A DNA stretch of 64,000 nucleotides from contig NZ_LMKO01000026.1 in the NCBI RefSeq assembly GCF_001421705.1, positions 143,787 to 207,786 on the forward strand. Direction: 5' to 3'. Made by a program: the position numbers and the translations under genes. Shown here piece by piece: positions 43,181 to 53,784 of the stretch. Under the pieces are notes generated by a model that saw only the letters and a list, made by a program, of their open reading frames with translations, was not told the DNA's origin and searched no databases. This stretch comes from Xylophilus sp. Leaf220. Lineage in GTDB: Bacteria; Pseudomonadota; Gammaproteobacteria; Burkholderiales; Burkholderiaceae_C. How positions within the stretch are numbered: position 1 is the first letter of the stretch; every line of letters starts with the position of its first letter.

Positions 43181-44164
43181 TCAGCGGCTGCGGGCGGCCA
43201 GGTCGTGTTCGAGTGTCTTGATCCGCTCGCGCAGGCCGTGCAGTTGCTTCAGCGTGGCGGCGTTCTTTTCCCACTTGGCATTGTCGTCTATGGGAAACAT
43301 GCCGGTGTAGTGCCCCGGCCGGTGGATCGACCGGGTGACGACCGAGGCGGCCGACACGTGGACGCCGTCGGCCAGCGTCAGGTGGCCCAGCACGACCGCG
43401 CCACCGCCCACGGTGCAGTGCGCACCGATGGTGGCGCTGCCCGCCACGCCGGCGCAGCCGGCCATCGCGGTGTGGCGGCCGACCCGCACGTTGTGGCCGA
43501 TCTGGACCAGGTTGTCGAGCTTGACCCCGTCCTCGATCACCGTGTCGCCCAACGCGCCACGGTCGATGCAGGTGTTGGCGCCGATCTCCACATCGTCGCC
43601 GATGCGCACCGCGCCGAGCTGCTCGATCTTTTCCCAGGCGCCCTGGTGCGGTGCGAAGCCGAAGCCGTCGGCGCCGATCACCACGCCCGGGTGCAGGAGG
43701 CAGCGCGCGCCGATCCGGCAGTCCTCGCCGACCGTGACGCGCGAGCGCAGAACCGTGCCCGCGCCGATGTATGCGCCCCGCTCCACCACGCACAGCGGGC
43801 CGACGGTGGCAGAAGGATCGACGGCCGCCTCGGGATCGACCACCGCGGACGGATGGATTCCGGGCACCGCACCCCGCCCCAGATGGCGCTTCCAGAGCTG
43901 GGTGACACGGGCGAAGTAGTGGTAGGGCGAATCGGCGACGATGCAGTCGCCGCGCTGCTCGGCCGCGGCCTGCATCGCCGGCGCTACGATCACGCAGCCG
44001 GCCCGGGACGATGCCAGCTGCTGCACATAGCGCGGATGGCTCAGGAAAGCCAAATGCGAAGGCCCGGCGCCCTCGAGAGGGGCCAGGCCTTCCACCATCC
44101 GATTGCCGTCGCCGTGCAGCACGCCGCCCAGCTCGGACACGATCGCGTGCAGGGACAGCGCCAC
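43181..44164 (-). CDS. lpxD: UDP-3-O-(3-hydroxyacyl)glucosamine N-acyltransferase
   Basis: 327 residues. The N-terminal uridine-binding domain ([20 protein letters not shown]) is followed by hexapeptide repeats ([20 protein letters not shown] and on). The catalytic His is near [12 protein letters not shown]. The C-terminal helix ends in a coiled coil. It adds the second acyl chain of lipid A. It sits 22 bp downstream of ompH. Confidence 0.97.
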   Translation of the reverse strand: MALSLHAIVSELGGVLHGDGNRMVEGLAPLEGAGPSHLAFLSHPRYVQQLASSRAGCVIVAPAMQAAAEQRGDCIVADSPYHYFARVTQLWKRHLGRGAVPGIHPSAVVDPEAAVDPSATVGPLCVVERGAYIGAGTVLRSRVTVGEDCRIGARCLLHPGVVIGADGFGFAPHQGAWEKIEQLGAVRIGDDVEIGANTCIDRGALGDTVIEDGVKLDNLVQIGHNVRVGRHTAMAGCAGVAGSATIGAHCTVGGGAVVLGHLTLADGVHVSAASVVTRSIHRPGHYTGMFPIDDNAKWEKNAATLKQLHGLRERIKTLEHDLAARSR

Positions 44165-44186
44165 GGCCGACCGGCTGCCGCGCGAA

Positions 44187-44708
44187 TTACTTGGCGCCGG
44201 GCGCGTTGAGCGCCTTGATCACCTTGTCCGTGATGTCGTAGGCCGGGTTGATGTAGACGGCTTCCTGCAGGATCACGTCGTACTTTTCCTGCTCGGCCAC
44301 GGTCTTGACCACGCGGTTGGCACGCTCCAGCACCTGCTGCAGCTCCTCGTTCTTGCGGGAATTCAGGTCTTCCTGGAATTCGCGGCGCTTGCGCTGGAAA
44401 TCGCGGTCCTGCTCGACCAGCTGGCGCTGGCGCGTCGTGCGCTGGCTCTCGGCCAGCGTCGGCGCCTCGCGCTCGAACTTGTCGGAGGCGGATTTGAGTG
44501 CGTTGCCTTGGTCGAGCAGTTCCTTCTCGCGCTTTGCGAATTCCTGCTCGAGCTTCACCTGGGCTGCCTTGGCCGTGTTGGCCTCCCGGAAGATCCGGTC
44601 GGTGTTCACGAAGCCGGCGCGAAACTGCTCGGTCTGGGCAGACGCCGAAAGAGCCAGCGTGCCCAGCAAAATGCCGACGGAGCAATGGCGAAAAAAAGTG
44701 TTCATCAA
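44187..44708 (-). CDS. skp: OmpH/Skp family periplasmic chaperone
   Basis: 173 residues with a Sec signal ([16 protein letters not shown], cut near residue 25). The body is a charged coiled coil ([20 protein letters not shown]) that forms the jellyfish arms of the Skp trimer. It carries unfolded outer-membrane proteins to BamA, encoded immediately upstream with a 4-bp overlap. The short C-terminal tail is typical. Confidence 0.95.
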   Translation of the reverse strand: MMNTFFRHCSVGILLGTLALSASAQTEQFRAGFVNTDRIFREANTAKAAQVKLEQEFAKREKELLDQGNALKSASDKFEREAPTLAESQRTTRQRQLVEQDRDFQRKRREFQEDLNSRKNEELQQVLERANRVVKTVAEQEKYDVILQEAVYINPAYDITDKVIKALNAPGAK

Positions 44709-47002
44709 AAGGACGTTCCGATCTGGAATTGCAATTTCTGGATTCTATCGCCGGGGCGCTTGCGGACAGGGTTTGCAAATGCAAGCCGCAGGGGGCCGAC
44801 CGGGGATATCCAGCTCAGGCCCACGCCGACCGATGCCCGCATCTCGCTGAAGCGGATCGGGTCGTCCTCGCCGAACACGTTGCCCACGTCGACGAAGCCG
44901 AAGACCCGCAGCGTACGGTCGTTGCCGGCGCCGGGGAACGGCGCCACCGCCTCCAGGTTGAAGGTGGCTTTCTTGGCGCCGCCGATGGACGAGCCGGTCA
45001 CGTCGCGCGGACCCAGGGTGCCCTGGTCGAAACCGCGCACCGAGCCCAGGCCGCCGGAGTAGAAGTTCTTGAAGATCGGGAACGGACGGCCGTTGAGGCC
45101 CTTGCCGGCACCCAGCTCCGAGTTGAAGGCCAGGGTGAACTTCTTGTTGAGCGGAACGTACTGCTGGAACTGGTAGTTGCCGCGGACGTAGCGCGCATCG
45201 CCCGCCACCCCGATCTCGGAGTTGAAGCGCTGGTAGCGGCCGGCGTTGGGCACCAGGGCGCTGTCGCGGCTGTCGCGCGACCAGCCGATGGTCAGCGGCA
45301 CAGAGTAGCTGGTGTAGCCAACTTCCTCGGCGTACTTCAGGTAGGCGGCCGGGATGTTGGTGCCCGGCTTGATCTCGGTCCGCTCGGCGCCGGCACCGAA
45401 GAACACGGTGTCGGTTTCGCTGAACGGCACGCCGAAGCGCATGCTCGCACCCGAAGTCAGCAGGCGGTAGTTGCCGCCCTGGTCCTGGTAGGGGCGCGAC
45501 GACCGGTGGTAGATGTCGATGGTGCGCGAGATGCCGTCGGCGGTGAAGTACGGGTTGGTCGTGCTGAGCACGATCGCGCGGTTGTACTTGCTGGTGTTGA
45601 CGTCCACGCCCAGGTAGTTGCCGGAGCCGAAGACGTTCTCCTGCTTGATGCCGAACGACAGCGCCACCTTTTCCGCGCTGGAGAAGCCGGCACCGACCTG
45701 CAGGCTGCCGGTGGGCTTCTCGGTCACGTTGACCACCAGGTCAACCTGGTCGGGCGAGCCGGGCACGTCCTGCGTCTCGACATCGACCTGGCTGAAGTAG
45801 CCCAGCCGGTCGACCCGGTCGCGCGAGAGCTTGATCCGGTCGCCGTCGTACCAGGACGATTCGAACTGGCGGAACTCGCGGCGGATGACTTCGTCGCGCG
45901 TGCGGTTGTTGCCGCTGAGCGCGATGCGGCGCACGTAGGCCCGGCGCGACGGCTCGGCCTGCAGCACCAGGGCCACGCGGTTGTTGGCGCGGTCGACTTC
46001 CGGCACCGCCTCGACGCGGGCGAAGGCGAAGCCGAAGTTGCTGAAATAGTCGGTGAAGGCCTTGGTCGTCTGCGCCACTTCGTCGGCGTTGTAGGCTTCG
46101 CCCGGCTTGATCTTGATCAGCGACTTGAACTCGTCGTCGCGGCCGAGGTAGTTGCCCTCGATCTTCACGCCCGAGACGACGTAGCGCTCGCCCTCGGTCA
46201 CGTTGACGGTGATGCTGATGTCTTCCTTGTTGGGCGAGATCGCGACCTGGGTCGAATCGACCCGGAACTCGAGGTAGCCGCGCGACAGGTAGTAGGAGCG
46301 CAGCGTCTCCAGGTCGGCGTTGAGCTTGGCGCGCGCGTAGCGGTCGGACTTGGTGTACCAGCTGAGCCAGCCGCCGGTGTCGAGGTCGAACAGGTCCTCG
46401 AGGGTGGATTCGCTGAAGGCCTGGTTGCCGACGATGCGGATGTTCTTGATCTTGGCCGGCTCGCCTTCGGAGACGGTGAAGGTCAGGTTGACCCGGTTGC
46501 GCTCGATCGGCGTCACCGTGGTCACCACTTCCGCGCCATACAAGCTGCGGTTGATGTACTGGCGCTTCAGTTCCTGCTCGGCCCGGTCGGCCAGGGCCTT
46601 GTCGAACGGGCGGCCTTCGGTCAGGCCCACGTCGCGCATCGCCTTCTTGAGCGTTTCCTTGTCGAATTCCTTGGTGCCGGCGAAATCGACGTCGGCGACC
46701 GTGGGCCGCTCCTCGACCACCACCGTCAGCACGTTGCCGTTGACTTCCAGGCGCACGTCCTTGAACAGGCCCAGGCCGAACAGTTGGCGGATCGCGCCGG
46801 CGCCCTTGTCGTCGTTGTAGCCGTCGCCCACGCGGAACGGCAGCGAAGCGAACACGGTGCCCGGCTCCACGCGCTGCAGACCCTCGACACGGATGTCGCG
46901 CAGGGTGAACGGTTCGACCGCCCAGGCCGCGTTGGCAGCGAAAAGCATGGCCGCGACCGCCGAGACGGAGCGCATGCGAAAACGGGTGAAAGATTGCTTC
47001 AT
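44705..47002 (-). CDS. bamA: Outer membrane protein assembly factor BamA
   Basis: 765-residue Omp85 protein. The signal peptide ends near AANAAWA-VEP (residue 28). Five POTRA domains follow (FTLRDIRVEGLQRVEPGTVF onward), then a 16-stranded barrel whose hallmark VRGFDQGTLGPRD (lid loop) is present. The C-terminus ends in LQFQIGTSF with the terminal Phe. It inserts outer-membrane proteins delivered by Skp. It follows rseP. Confidence 0.98.
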   Translation of the reverse strand: MKQSFTRFRMRSVSAVAAMLFAANAAWAVEPFTLRDIRVEGLQRVEPGTVFASLPFRVGDGYNDDKGAGAIRQLFGLGLFKDVRLEVNGNVLTVVVEERPTVADVDFAGTKEFDKETLKKAMRDVGLTEGRPFDKALADRAEQELKRQYINRSLYGAEVVTTVTPIERNRVNLTFTVSEGEPAKIKNIRIVGNQAFSESTLEDLFDLDTGGWLSWYTKSDRYARAKLNADLETLRSYYLSRGYLEFRVDSTQVAISPNKEDISITVNVTEGERYVVSGVKIEGNYLGRDDEFKSLIKIKPGEAYNADEVAQTTKAFTDYFSNFGFAFARVEAVPEVDRANNRVALVLQAEPSRRAYVRRIALSGNNRTRDEVIRREFRQFESSWYDGDRIKLSRDRVDRLGYFSQVDVETQDVPGSPDQVDLVVNVTEKPTGSLQVGAGFSSAEKVALSFGIKQENVFGSGNYLGVDVNTSKYNRAIVLSTTNPYFTADGISRTIDIYHRSSRPYQDQGGNYRLLTSGASMRFGVPFSETDTVFFGAGAERTEIKPGTNIPAAYLKYAEEVGYTSYSVPLTIGWSRDSRDSALVPNAGRYQRFNSEIGVAGDARYVRGNYQFQQYVPLNKKFTLAFNSELGAGKGLNGRPFPIFKNFYSGGLGSVRGFDQGTLGPRDVTGSSIGGAKKATFNLEAVAPFPGAGNDRTLRVFGFVDVGNVFGEDDPIRFSEMRASVGVGLSWISPVGPLRLAFANPVRKRPGDRIQKLQFQIGTSF

Positions 47003-47070
47003 GTATCAGGTCTCTGGCGAACACCGGCCCGGCGCCAGGCCCGGGGACCGCCGCATTATGACGGACGGCG

Positions 47071-48438
47071 TCAGCCGAAAATGCGGGAGACGTCGTTGAA
47101 CAGGGCAATCGACGTCATGAGAAGGAGCGCGGCGACGCCGCCACGCTGCAGGCGATCGAGCCACACCTCGGACACGGTGCGGCCGGTGACGGCTTCCCAC
47201 AGGAAGTACATCAGGTGGCCGCCGTCGAGTACCGGCAGCGGCAGCAGGTTGAGGATGCCCAGGCTCACGCTGATCAGCGCCAGGAAGGTCAGGTACTGCG
47301 TGAGGCCCAGGCTCGCCGACTTGCCGGCGTAGTCGGCGATGGTCAGCGGGCCGCTCAGGTTCTTGATCGACGCCTGGCCGATCAGCATGCGCCCCATCAT
47401 GCGCAGGGTCAGCACCGAGACTTCCCAGGTCTTGACCGCGCCGTTGCGCAGGCCTTCGATCGGGCCGTAGCGCACCGTCATCATCTCGGGCGGGCCGCCC
47501 ACGTAGGCGTTCACCCGGCCGAAGCTCGTGTCCTGCTCGGTCACGACGACGGGCGTCACCGGCAGCGACAGCTGCTCGCTGCCGCGCTCGACCTGCCAGA
47601 CCTGGGTGCGCGCCTCGCTGCCCTGCACCGACGCGCGGATCGCCTCGCGCAGCTGCGGGCCGTCGCCGATCGCGGTATCGCCGATGCGCAGCACCGTGTC
47701 GCCCTGGCGCAGTCCGGCTTTGGCGGCCGCGCCGTCGGCCTGGACCTCGCCCAGCACCGGCGGCGTCCACGGACCGACGATGCCGATCTTGCGGAACAGC
47801 TGCATGTCGGCCTCGCGGGCGCCGATGCGGTCGAGCTGCAGCGTGGCCTGGCGCGTCGGGCCGGTTCCGGCGCCGGCAGGCTGGTAGGCGATGCGCACGT
47901 TCTGGCCGTCGAGCGCGCCGCGGGTCAGCAGCCACCGCAGGTCCTCGAACGACTGCACGGGCTGCAGCGCTTCGCCTTCGAAGGCCGCCTCGGTCACCCG
48001 CTCGCCGCCCTCCAGGCCGGCGGCCTGGGCGGTGGATCCGGCCACCGGCGCGGCCAGCACCGGCTGCGGCTCCTGCACGCCCATCCAGTTGACGCCCGCA
48101 TACAGCAGGATCGCCAGGAGCAGGTTGGCCGCGGGGCCGGCGGCTACCACCGCGGCGCGCTGGGCCAGCGGGCGGTTGTTGAAGGCCAGGTGACGCTCCT
48201 CGGGTGCGACCGGCGCCTCGCGCTCGTCGAGCATCTTCACGTAGCCGCCCAGCGGCAGCATGCCGACCACGAATTCGGTGGGCGAACCGGGACGTTGCCA
48301 GCGCAGGATCGGTTTGCCGAAGCCGACCGAGAAGCGCAGCACCTTCACCCCGCAGGCTACCGCCACCCGGTAGTGGCCGTACTCGTGCACGGCGATGAGC
48401 AGCGCCAGGGCCACGATGAAAGCGACGACGGTCAGCAT
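47071..48438 (-). CDS. rseP: Site-2 intramembrane protease RseP
   Basis: 455 residues. The zinc motif HEYGH is in IAVHEYGHYRVAV near residue 20. Two PDZ domains follow (about residues 115-305), and the third ligand is in LPVLDGGHLMYFLWE. Four membrane spans are visible. It cuts anti-sigma-E RseA under envelope stress and clears signal peptides. It lies between dxr and bamA as in most beta- and gammaproteobacteria. Confidence 0.97.
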   Translation of the reverse strand: MLTVVAFIVALALLIAVHEYGHYRVAVACGVKVLRFSVGFGKPILRWQRPGSPTEFVVGMLPLGGYVKMLDEREAPVAPEERHLAFNNRPLAQRAAVVAAGPAANLLLAILLYAGVNWMGVQEPQPVLAAPVAGSTAQAAGLEGGERVTEAAFEGEALQPVQSFEDLRWLLTRGALDGQNVRIAYQPAGAGTGPTRQATLQLDRIGAREADMQLFRKIGIVGPWTPPVLGEVQADGAAAKAGLRQGDTVLRIGDTAIGDGPQLREAIRASVQGSEARTQVWQVERGSEQLSLPVTPVVVTEQDTSFGRVNAYVGGPPEMMTVRYGPIEGLRNGAVKTWEVSVLTLRMMGRMLIGQASIKNLSGPLTIADYAGKSASLGLTQYLTFLALISVSLGILNLLPLPVLDGGHLMYFLWEAVTGRTVSEVWLDRLQRGGVAALLLMTSIALFNDVSRIFG

Positions 48439-48456
48439 GTCCGAATCTCCGAAAAA

Positions 48457-49632
48457 TCAGTGCATCAGGCCGGCGACGGCGGCCGACGCACTGGAGCGCG
48501 CCTGCGCGTCGATCGCCATCAGGTCGTCGAGGCAGGTGGGCGCCTGCGGCACGCAGCGCTCCAGGGTGGCGAGGTTGACCGCGTGGATCTGGTCGAAGCG
48601 GATGCGCCCGTCGAGGAACGCCTGCACCGCCACTTCGTTGGCCGCGTTCAGCACGGCGGTGGTGCCGGGCGGGGCGCGCAGCGCGTCCCAGGCGAGCTGC
48701 AGGCCGGGGAAACGCTGGGGATCGGGCCGCTCGAAGGTCATCGCCGCCAGCGAAGAGAAGTCGAGCCGGGGTGCGCCGCTCTCCATCCGTTCGGGCCAGG
48801 AGAGGCCGTAGGCGATCGGCACCCGCATGTCGGGCACGCCCAGCTGCGCCACCAGGGAGCCGTCGTGGTACTGCACCAGGGAATGGACGATGCTCTGCGG
48901 ATGGATCACCACCTCGATCCGGTCGGGCGGCAGGCCGAAGAGGTAGCGGGCCTCGATCACCTCCAGGCCCTTGTTCATCATCGTGGCCGAGTCGACCGAG
49001 ATCTTGCGGCCCATCGACCAGTTGGGATGGGCGCAGGCCTCGTCCGGCGTGACCGCTGCGAGCGTGGCCGGATCGCGGGTGCGGAACGGCCCGCCCGAAG
49101 CGGTCAGCACCAGCCGGTCGACCCGGCGCTCCCAGGTGGTCGGGTCGTCGGGCAAGGACTGGAAGATGGCGGAATGCTCGCTGTCGATCGGCAGCAGCTG
49201 GGCGCCGCCCTCGCGCACCGCGTCCATGAACCAGTCGCCGCCGACGACCAGGGCCTCCTTGTTCGCCAGCAGCAGCCGCTTGCCGGCCCGCGCGGCGGCC
49301 AGGCACGGCGCCAGCCCCGCGGCGCCGACGATGGCGGCCATCACCATGTCTACATCGGGGTGGGATGCTACCATTTCCATAGCATCATGTCCTTGCAGCA
49401 CCTCGACTGCGAGCCCATTCGCCTTGCATTCCTGACGCAGGCGGGCGGCGGCCTCCGGCTGGGCCATGACGGCGTAGCGGGGCCGCAGGCGCAGGCACTG
49501 CTGCAGCATCGCATCGACCTGCGTCGCCGCGGCGAGCGCGAAGACCTGGAACCGCCCGGGGTGCCGCGCCAGCACGTCCAGCGTGCTGAGGCCGATGGAA
49601 CCTGTGGAGCCCAGGACGGTGATCGTATGCAT
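48457..49632 (-). CDS. dxr: 1-deoxy-D-xylulose 5-phosphate reductoisomerase
   Basis: Second step of the MEP isoprenoid pathway. 391 residues from ATG 49632; GTG 49644 (overlapping the cdsA stop as GTGA) adds four residues and is equally possible. NADPH site: LGSTGSIGLSTLDVL. Metal and substrate loops: IDSEHSAIFQ, LTASGGPFR, HPNWSMGRKISVDSATMMNK. The palindrome at 49366-49382 is encoded as DAMEMVAS and aligns with normal dxr sequence. Confidence 0.97.
   Translation of the reverse strand: MHTITVLGSTGSIGLSTLDVLARHPGRFQVFALAAATQVDAMLQQCLRLRPRYAVMAQPEAAARLRQECKANGLAVEVLQGHDAMEMVASHPDVDMVMAAIVGAAGLAPCLAAARAGKRLLLANKEALVVGGDWFMDAVREGGAQLLPIDSEHSAIFQSLPDDPTTWERRVDRLVLTASGGPFRTRDPATLAAVTPDEACAHPNWSMGRKISVDSATMMNKGLEVIEARYLFGLPPDRIEVVIHPQSIVHSLVQYHDGSLVAQLGVPDMRVPIAYGLSWPERMESGAPRLDFSSLAAMTFERPDPQRFPGLQLAWDALRAPPGTTAVLNAANEVAVQAFLDGRIRFDQIHAVNLATLERCVPQAPTCLDDLMAIDAQARSSASAAVAGLMH
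49366..49382. repeat. GCTAY-N7-RTAGC palindrome, copy F (in dxr)
   Basis: GCTAC, CATTTCC, ATAGC, with flanks that extend the dyad to ATGCTAC...ATAGCAT. The spacer resembles that of copy C (CATTTCA). It lies in dxr without disturbing the frame; it could also be chance codon use. Confidence 0.4.
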
Positions 49633-49640
49633 CCGGTCGC

Positions 49641-50495
49641 TCACATCGCGCCCACGGTCGAGAGCATCATCGCCAGCGGCAGCGTGGGCAGCAGCGCATC
49701 GACCCGGTCGAGCACGCCGCCGTGGCCGGGCAGCAGGTGGCTGCTGTCCTTGGCGCCGGCGCTGCGCTTGACCAGCGATTCGACGAGGTCGCCCACCACG
49801 CTCATCGTGGCCATGAACACCGCGCCCACCACCAGTAGCCACCAGCCCTGCATCGCCAGCCGGCTGTAGAAGCTCAATACCTGCGGCTGCCAGGCCCGGT
49901 CGGCCATGACCCACACGACCGCCAGCACCAGCACCCCCAGCATGCCGCCCCAGACGCCCTCCCAGCTCTTGCCCGGGCTGATCGACGGGGCCAGCTTGGA
50001 GCGGGTGAAGCGCAGGCCGAACGCACGGCCGGCGAAGTAGGCGCCGATATCGGCCACCCAGACAAGCACCAGGATCGACAGCAGGAAGTTGATGCCGATC
50101 ACCCGCGCCTGCCCCACCGCCAGCCAGGCGAGCCACAGCGCCAGCACGCCGCCGACCACCCGCACGGTGCGCGGCACCCGCGGCCAGCCGGCCACGCCGC
50201 TGCGCAGCAACGCGGCGCTGGCCAGCACCCAGAAAGCACCGGCAGCCAGCCAGGCGAGCGGCATCGGCCGCTCGAGCCAGCCCAGGCGCCAGCTCAGCAG
50301 GCACAGCGCCAGGCAGTCGAAGGCGATGAACAGCGCGCCCTTGCCGGAGTAGCCGTTGAGCCGGCCCCATTCCCACGCCGCCGCCGTCATGGCCACCAGC
50401 GCGACCGCGCAGAACGGCAAGGGAGACGGATAGAACAGCGCCGGCAGCAGGATGGCCAGCAGGACGACCGCGGTGATGATGCGTTGCTTCAGCAT
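49641..50495 (-). CDS. cdsA: Phosphatidate cytidylyltransferase
   Basis: Makes CDP-diacylglycerol for phospholipids. 284 residues with about eight spans. The family signature is near the C-terminus: LVKRSAGAKDSSHLLPGHGG then VLDRVDALL. Start ATG 50495. It follows uppS and precedes dxr in the conserved order. Confidence 0.96.
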   Translation of the reverse strand: MLKQRIITAVVLLAILLPALFYPSPLPFCAVALVAMTAAAWEWGRLNGYSGKGALFIAFDCLALCLLSWRLGWLERPMPLAWLAAGAFWVLASAALLRSGVAGWPRVPRTVRVVGGVLALWLAWLAVGQARVIGINFLLSILVLVWVADIGAYFAGRAFGLRFTRSKLAPSISPGKSWEGVWGGMLGVLVLAVVWVMADRAWQPQVLSFYSRLAMQGWWLLVVGAVFMATMSVVGDLVESLVKRSAGAKDSSHLLPGHGGVLDRVDALLPTLPLAMMLSTVGAM

Positions 50496-50535
50496 GGAAA
50501 GTCCCCTGAGAGCCTGCGCAGCGCCGGTGGAGGCG

Positions 50536-51324
50536 CTAGGCGGCGTTGGCGTTGCCGGATGGCGAAGCGGACACGGCCGCCTGCTGCTGGGCAGCGGCGG
50601 GCGCGGATTGCGCGGCGACCTGGGCCGAGGTCTGCCCGAAGCGGCGCTCGCGGCAGGCGAAGGCCCCAATCGCCGCGTCGAGCGCGCCCGCGTCGAAATC
50701 GGGCCACAGGCGGTCGCTGAAATACAACTCGGAGTATGCGGCCTGCCAGAGCAGGAAATTGCTGATTCGCTGCTCGCCGCCGGTGCGGATCACCAGGTCG
50801 GGATCGGGGACGTGCGACAGCGCCATCGCACGGTGCAGGTTGAGTTCGGTGGCGGGCTCGCCCCGGGCCGCGAGCGCCTGCGCGGCCTGGGCGATGTCCC
50901 AGCGGCCGCCGTAGTTGAAGCAGACGTTGAGCACCAGCCTCTGGTTGCCGGCGGTCGCCAGTTCGGCCGCCACCAGGCCGTCGCGCACCTTGTCAGAGAG
51001 GCCGGCGCGCTCGCCGACGAAGTACAGGCGCACGCCGTCGGCATGCAGCTGCGGCACCTCGCGGCCCAGCGCCTTGGCCAGCAGCTCCATCAGGCCCGAC
51101 ACCTCGTCGGCCGGCCGGTTCCAGTTCTCGGACGAGAACGCGAAAACGGTCAGCACGCCGACGCCGCGTTCGGCGCACAGCCGCACGCAGCGGCGCAGCG
51201 ACTCGACGCCCTGGCGATGGCCCGCGATGCGGGGCAGGAAGCGGCGCGACGCCCAGCGGCCGTTGCCGTCCATCACGATGGCGATGTGGTGCGGCACCAC
51301 GGGCGGAGCGGGCTTTACGGCCAC
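50536..51324 (-). CDS. uppS: Undecaprenyl diphosphate synthase
   Basis: cis-Prenyltransferase that makes the C55 carrier for peptidoglycan and O-antigen. 262 residues from GTG 51324. Catalytic Asp in HIAIVMDGNGRWA, then FAFSSENWNRP, RTGGEQRISNFLLWQ and YSELYF. A C-terminal Ala/Gln/Ser tail (about 25 residues) is longer than usual and low in complexity. Confidence 0.97.
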   Translation of the reverse strand: MAVKPAPPVVPHHIAIVMDGNGRWASRRFLPRIAGHRQGVESLRRCVRLCAERGVGVLTVFAFSSENWNRPADEVSGLMELLAKALGREVPQLHADGVRLYFVGERAGLSDKVRDGLVAAELATAGNQRLVLNVCFNYGGRWDIAQAAQALAARGEPATELNLHRAMALSHVPDPDLVIRTGGEQRISNFLLWQAAYSELYFSDRLWPDFDAGALDAAIGAFACRERRFGQTSAQVAAQSAPAAAQQQAAVSASPSGNANAA

Positions 51325-51376
51325 ACCGATCCTGACGGGGAGGTACCAGCGAGAAGAAGGCGCACGGGTGGGGCCG

Positions 51377-51937
51377 TCAGACGGCCATGATTTCCTGTTC
51401 CTTGGCCGCGACCAGCTTGTCGATCTCGACGATGTGGCGGTCGGTGACCTTCTGCACGTCGGCTTCGGCACGCTTCTGGTCGTCCTCGGAGGCCAGCTTG
51501 TCCTTGACCAGCTTCTTGACGGCTTCGTTCGCATCGCGGCGCAGGTTGCGCACCGCGATCTTGGCGCTCTCGCCCTCGTTGCGGACCAGCTTGGTCATTT
51601 CCTTGCGGCGCTCTTCGCTCATCGGCGGCATCGGCACCCGGATCAGGTCGCCCATCGACGCGGGGTTCAGGCCCAGGTCGCTTTCGCGGATGGCCTTCTC
51701 GATCTTGGCGCCCATGCCCTTTTCCCAGGGCTGGACGCTGATGGTGCGCGAGTCGATCAGCGACACGTTGGCCACCTGGCTGATCGGCACCGGCGAGCCG
51801 TAGTAGTCGACCTGCACCGAGTCGAGGATGGCCGGGTTGGCACGGCCGGTGCGGATCTTGGTGAGGTTGTTCTTGAACGCGCCGATGGACTGGTCCATCT
51901 TGGCGTCGGTGTTCGTCTTGATGTCTGCGATGCTCAT
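51377..51937 (-). CDS. frr: Ribosome recycling factor
   Basis: 186 residues, the usual length. The three-helix bundle and the beta domain can be followed from [20 protein letters not shown], through [13 protein letters not shown], to [14 protein letters not shown]. With EF-G it splits post-termination ribosomes. It sits between pyrH and uppS. Confidence 0.98.
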   Translation of the reverse strand: MSIADIKTNTDAKMDQSIGAFKNNLTKIRTGRANPAILDSVQVDYYGSPVPISQVANVSLIDSRTISVQPWEKGMGAKIEKAIRESDLGLNPASMGDLIRVPMPPMSEERRKEMTKLVRNEGESAKIAVRNLRRDANEAVKKLVKDKLASEDDQKRAEADVQKVTDRHIVEIDKLVAAKEQEIMAV

Positions 51938-51982
51938 AGGGGTCCTCCAGGGATGCTCGGTCGGGATGGGCGCGGCGCGCGC

Positions 51983-52705
51983 TCAGACATGCACTAGCGT
52001 GCCTTCGTCCTCGCCCATCACCACGCGCTTCAACGCGCCGTGCTTGAAGATGGAGAAGACCTTCAGCGGCAGCTTCTGGTCGCGGCACAGCGCGAAGGCG
52101 GTGGCGTCCATGATGCCCAGGTTCTGCGCCATCGCATCGTCGAAACTGATGCGAGCGTAGCGGGTGGCCGTCGGGTCCTTCTTCGGGTCGGCGCTGTAGA
52201 CGCCGTCGACCTTGGTGGCCTTGAGGACCAGTTCGGCTCCGATCTCGGCGCCACGCAGCGCGGCGGCGGTGTCGGTGGTGAAGAAGGGGTTGCCGGTGCC
52301 GGCCGCGAAGACCACCACCTTGCCTTCTTCGAGGTACTGCAACGCCTTGGGCCGCACGTAGGGCTCTACCACCTGCTCGATGGCGATGGCCGACATGACG
52401 CGGGCGACCAGGCCCTGCTTGTCCATCGCGTCGGCCAGGGCCAGCGCGTTCATCACGGTCGCCAGCATGCCCATGTAGTCGGCGGTGGCGCGGTCCATGC
52501 CGACCGAGCCGCCCGCGACGCCGCGGAAGATGTTGCCGCCGCCGATGACCACAGCCACCTGCACCCCGAGGCGGGTCACCTCGGCGATCTCGCCGACCAT
52601 GCGGACGATGGTGGCGCGGTTGATGCCGAAGGCGTCGTCCCCCATCAGCGCCTCACCGGACAGCTTCAGCAGGATGCGCTTGTGGGCTGGCTGGGGGTTG
52701 GACAT
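51983..52705 (-). CDS. pyrH: UMP kinase
   Basis: 240 residues. Motifs: [20 protein letters not shown] (ATP), [14 protein letters not shown], and [20 protein letters not shown]. Start ATG 52705. It phosphorylates UMP and is allosterically controlled by GTP and UTP. It follows tsf. Confidence 0.98.
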   Translation of the reverse strand: MSNPQPAHKRILLKLSGEALMGDDAFGINRATIVRMVGEIAEVTRLGVQVAVVIGGGNIFRGVAGGSVGMDRATADYMGMLATVMNALALADAMDKQGLVARVMSAIAIEQVVEPYVRPKALQYLEEGKVVVFAAGTGNPFFTTDTAAALRGAEIGAELVLKATKVDGVYSADPKKDPTATRYARISFDDAMAQNLGIMDATAFALCRDQKLPLKVFSIFKHGALKRVVMGEDEGTLVHV

Positions 52706-52800
52706 GGGGAACTCCTTGGGATGATGGGCTGCGGTGTTGTTATGGAATGGAGCGCCCTGGAAGCGCGGGGGCCGGTGGCGCGCACCGGCCCTTCGCAGGA

Positions 52801-53730
52801 TCAGGCGGCGCTCTTGGCGGCCGCGACCTGGGCGGCCACTTCGGCTGCGAAGTCGTCGACCTTCTTCTCGATGCCTTCGCCGACCACGTACAGGGTGAAG
52901 CCCTTGATGCCGGTGTTGGAGGCCTTGAGCATCTGCTCGACCGTCTGCTTGCCGTCGGACGCCTTCACGAAGACCTGGTTGTGCAGCGACACTTCCTTCA
53001 GGTACTTCTGCACGCCGCCTTCGATGCGCTTGGCGACGATGTCGGCCGGCTGCGGCTTCTTGCCTTCGGCTTCGGCGGTCTTGCGGTCTTCCTCGGCCTT
53101 GCCGGCGGCGACTGCGCGCTCTTTCTCGATCAGGTCCGCAGGCACGTCGGCCGAGGAGATCGAGACGGGCTTCATCGCGGCGATGTGCATCGCCACGTCC
53201 TTGGCGGCGGTGTCGTCGCCTTCGAACTCGACGATCACGCCGATGCGGGTGCCGTGCAGGTAGGAGGCGATCTGGCCGTTGCCGGTGAAGTGCTTGAAGC
53301 GGCGGAAGCTCATGTTCTCGCCGATCTTGCCGATCAGGCCCTTGCGCACGTCTTCGAGCGTCGGGCCGAAACCGTCCTGCTCGTACGGCAGCGCGCCCAG
53401 GGCGGCGATGTCGGCAGGGTTGTGCTTGGCGACCAGCATCGCGGCCGCGTTGGCCAGCGCTAGGAAGCTGTCGTTCTTGGTGACGAAGTCGGTTTCGCAG
53501 TTGATCTCGATCATGCCGCCGTTGGCGCCGTCGACGAACGCGGTCACGACGCCTTCGGCGGTGATGCGGCCCGATGCCTTGCCGGCCTTGTTGCCGAGCT
53601 TGATGCGCAGCAGCTCTTCGGCCTTTTCCATGTTGCCGTCGGCCTCGGTCAGGGCCTTCTTGCACTCCATCATCGGGGCGTCGGTCTTGGCGCGCAGTTC
53701 GCCCACCATGCTTGCAGTGATAGCAGCCAT
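52801..53730 (-). CDS. tsf: Elongation factor Ts
   Basis: 309 residues. The N-terminal UBA-like domain ([20 protein letters not shown]) is followed by the EF-Tu contact [16 protein letters not shown]. It recycles GDP on EF-Tu. It is separated from rpsB by 101 bp containing a terminator-like hairpin. Confidence 0.98.
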   Translation of the reverse strand: MAAITASMVGELRAKTDAPMMECKKALTEADGNMEKAEELLRIKLGNKAGKASGRITAEGVVTAFVDGANGGMIEINCETDFVTKNDSFLALANAAAMLVAKHNPADIAALGALPYEQDGFGPTLEDVRKGLIGKIGENMSFRRFKHFTGNGQIASYLHGTRIGVIVEFEGDDTAAKDVAMHIAAMKPVSISSADVPADLIEKERAVAAGKAEEDRKTAEAEGKKPQPADIVAKRIEGGVQKYLKEVSLHNQVFVKASDGKQTVEQMLKASNTGIKGFTLYVVGEGIEKKVDDFAAEVAAQVAAAKSAA

Positions 53731-53784
53731 CTTATTTCTCCGTATCGTTCGGTTCGTTCAGTTCATCTCAGGAAAGCCGGCTGC

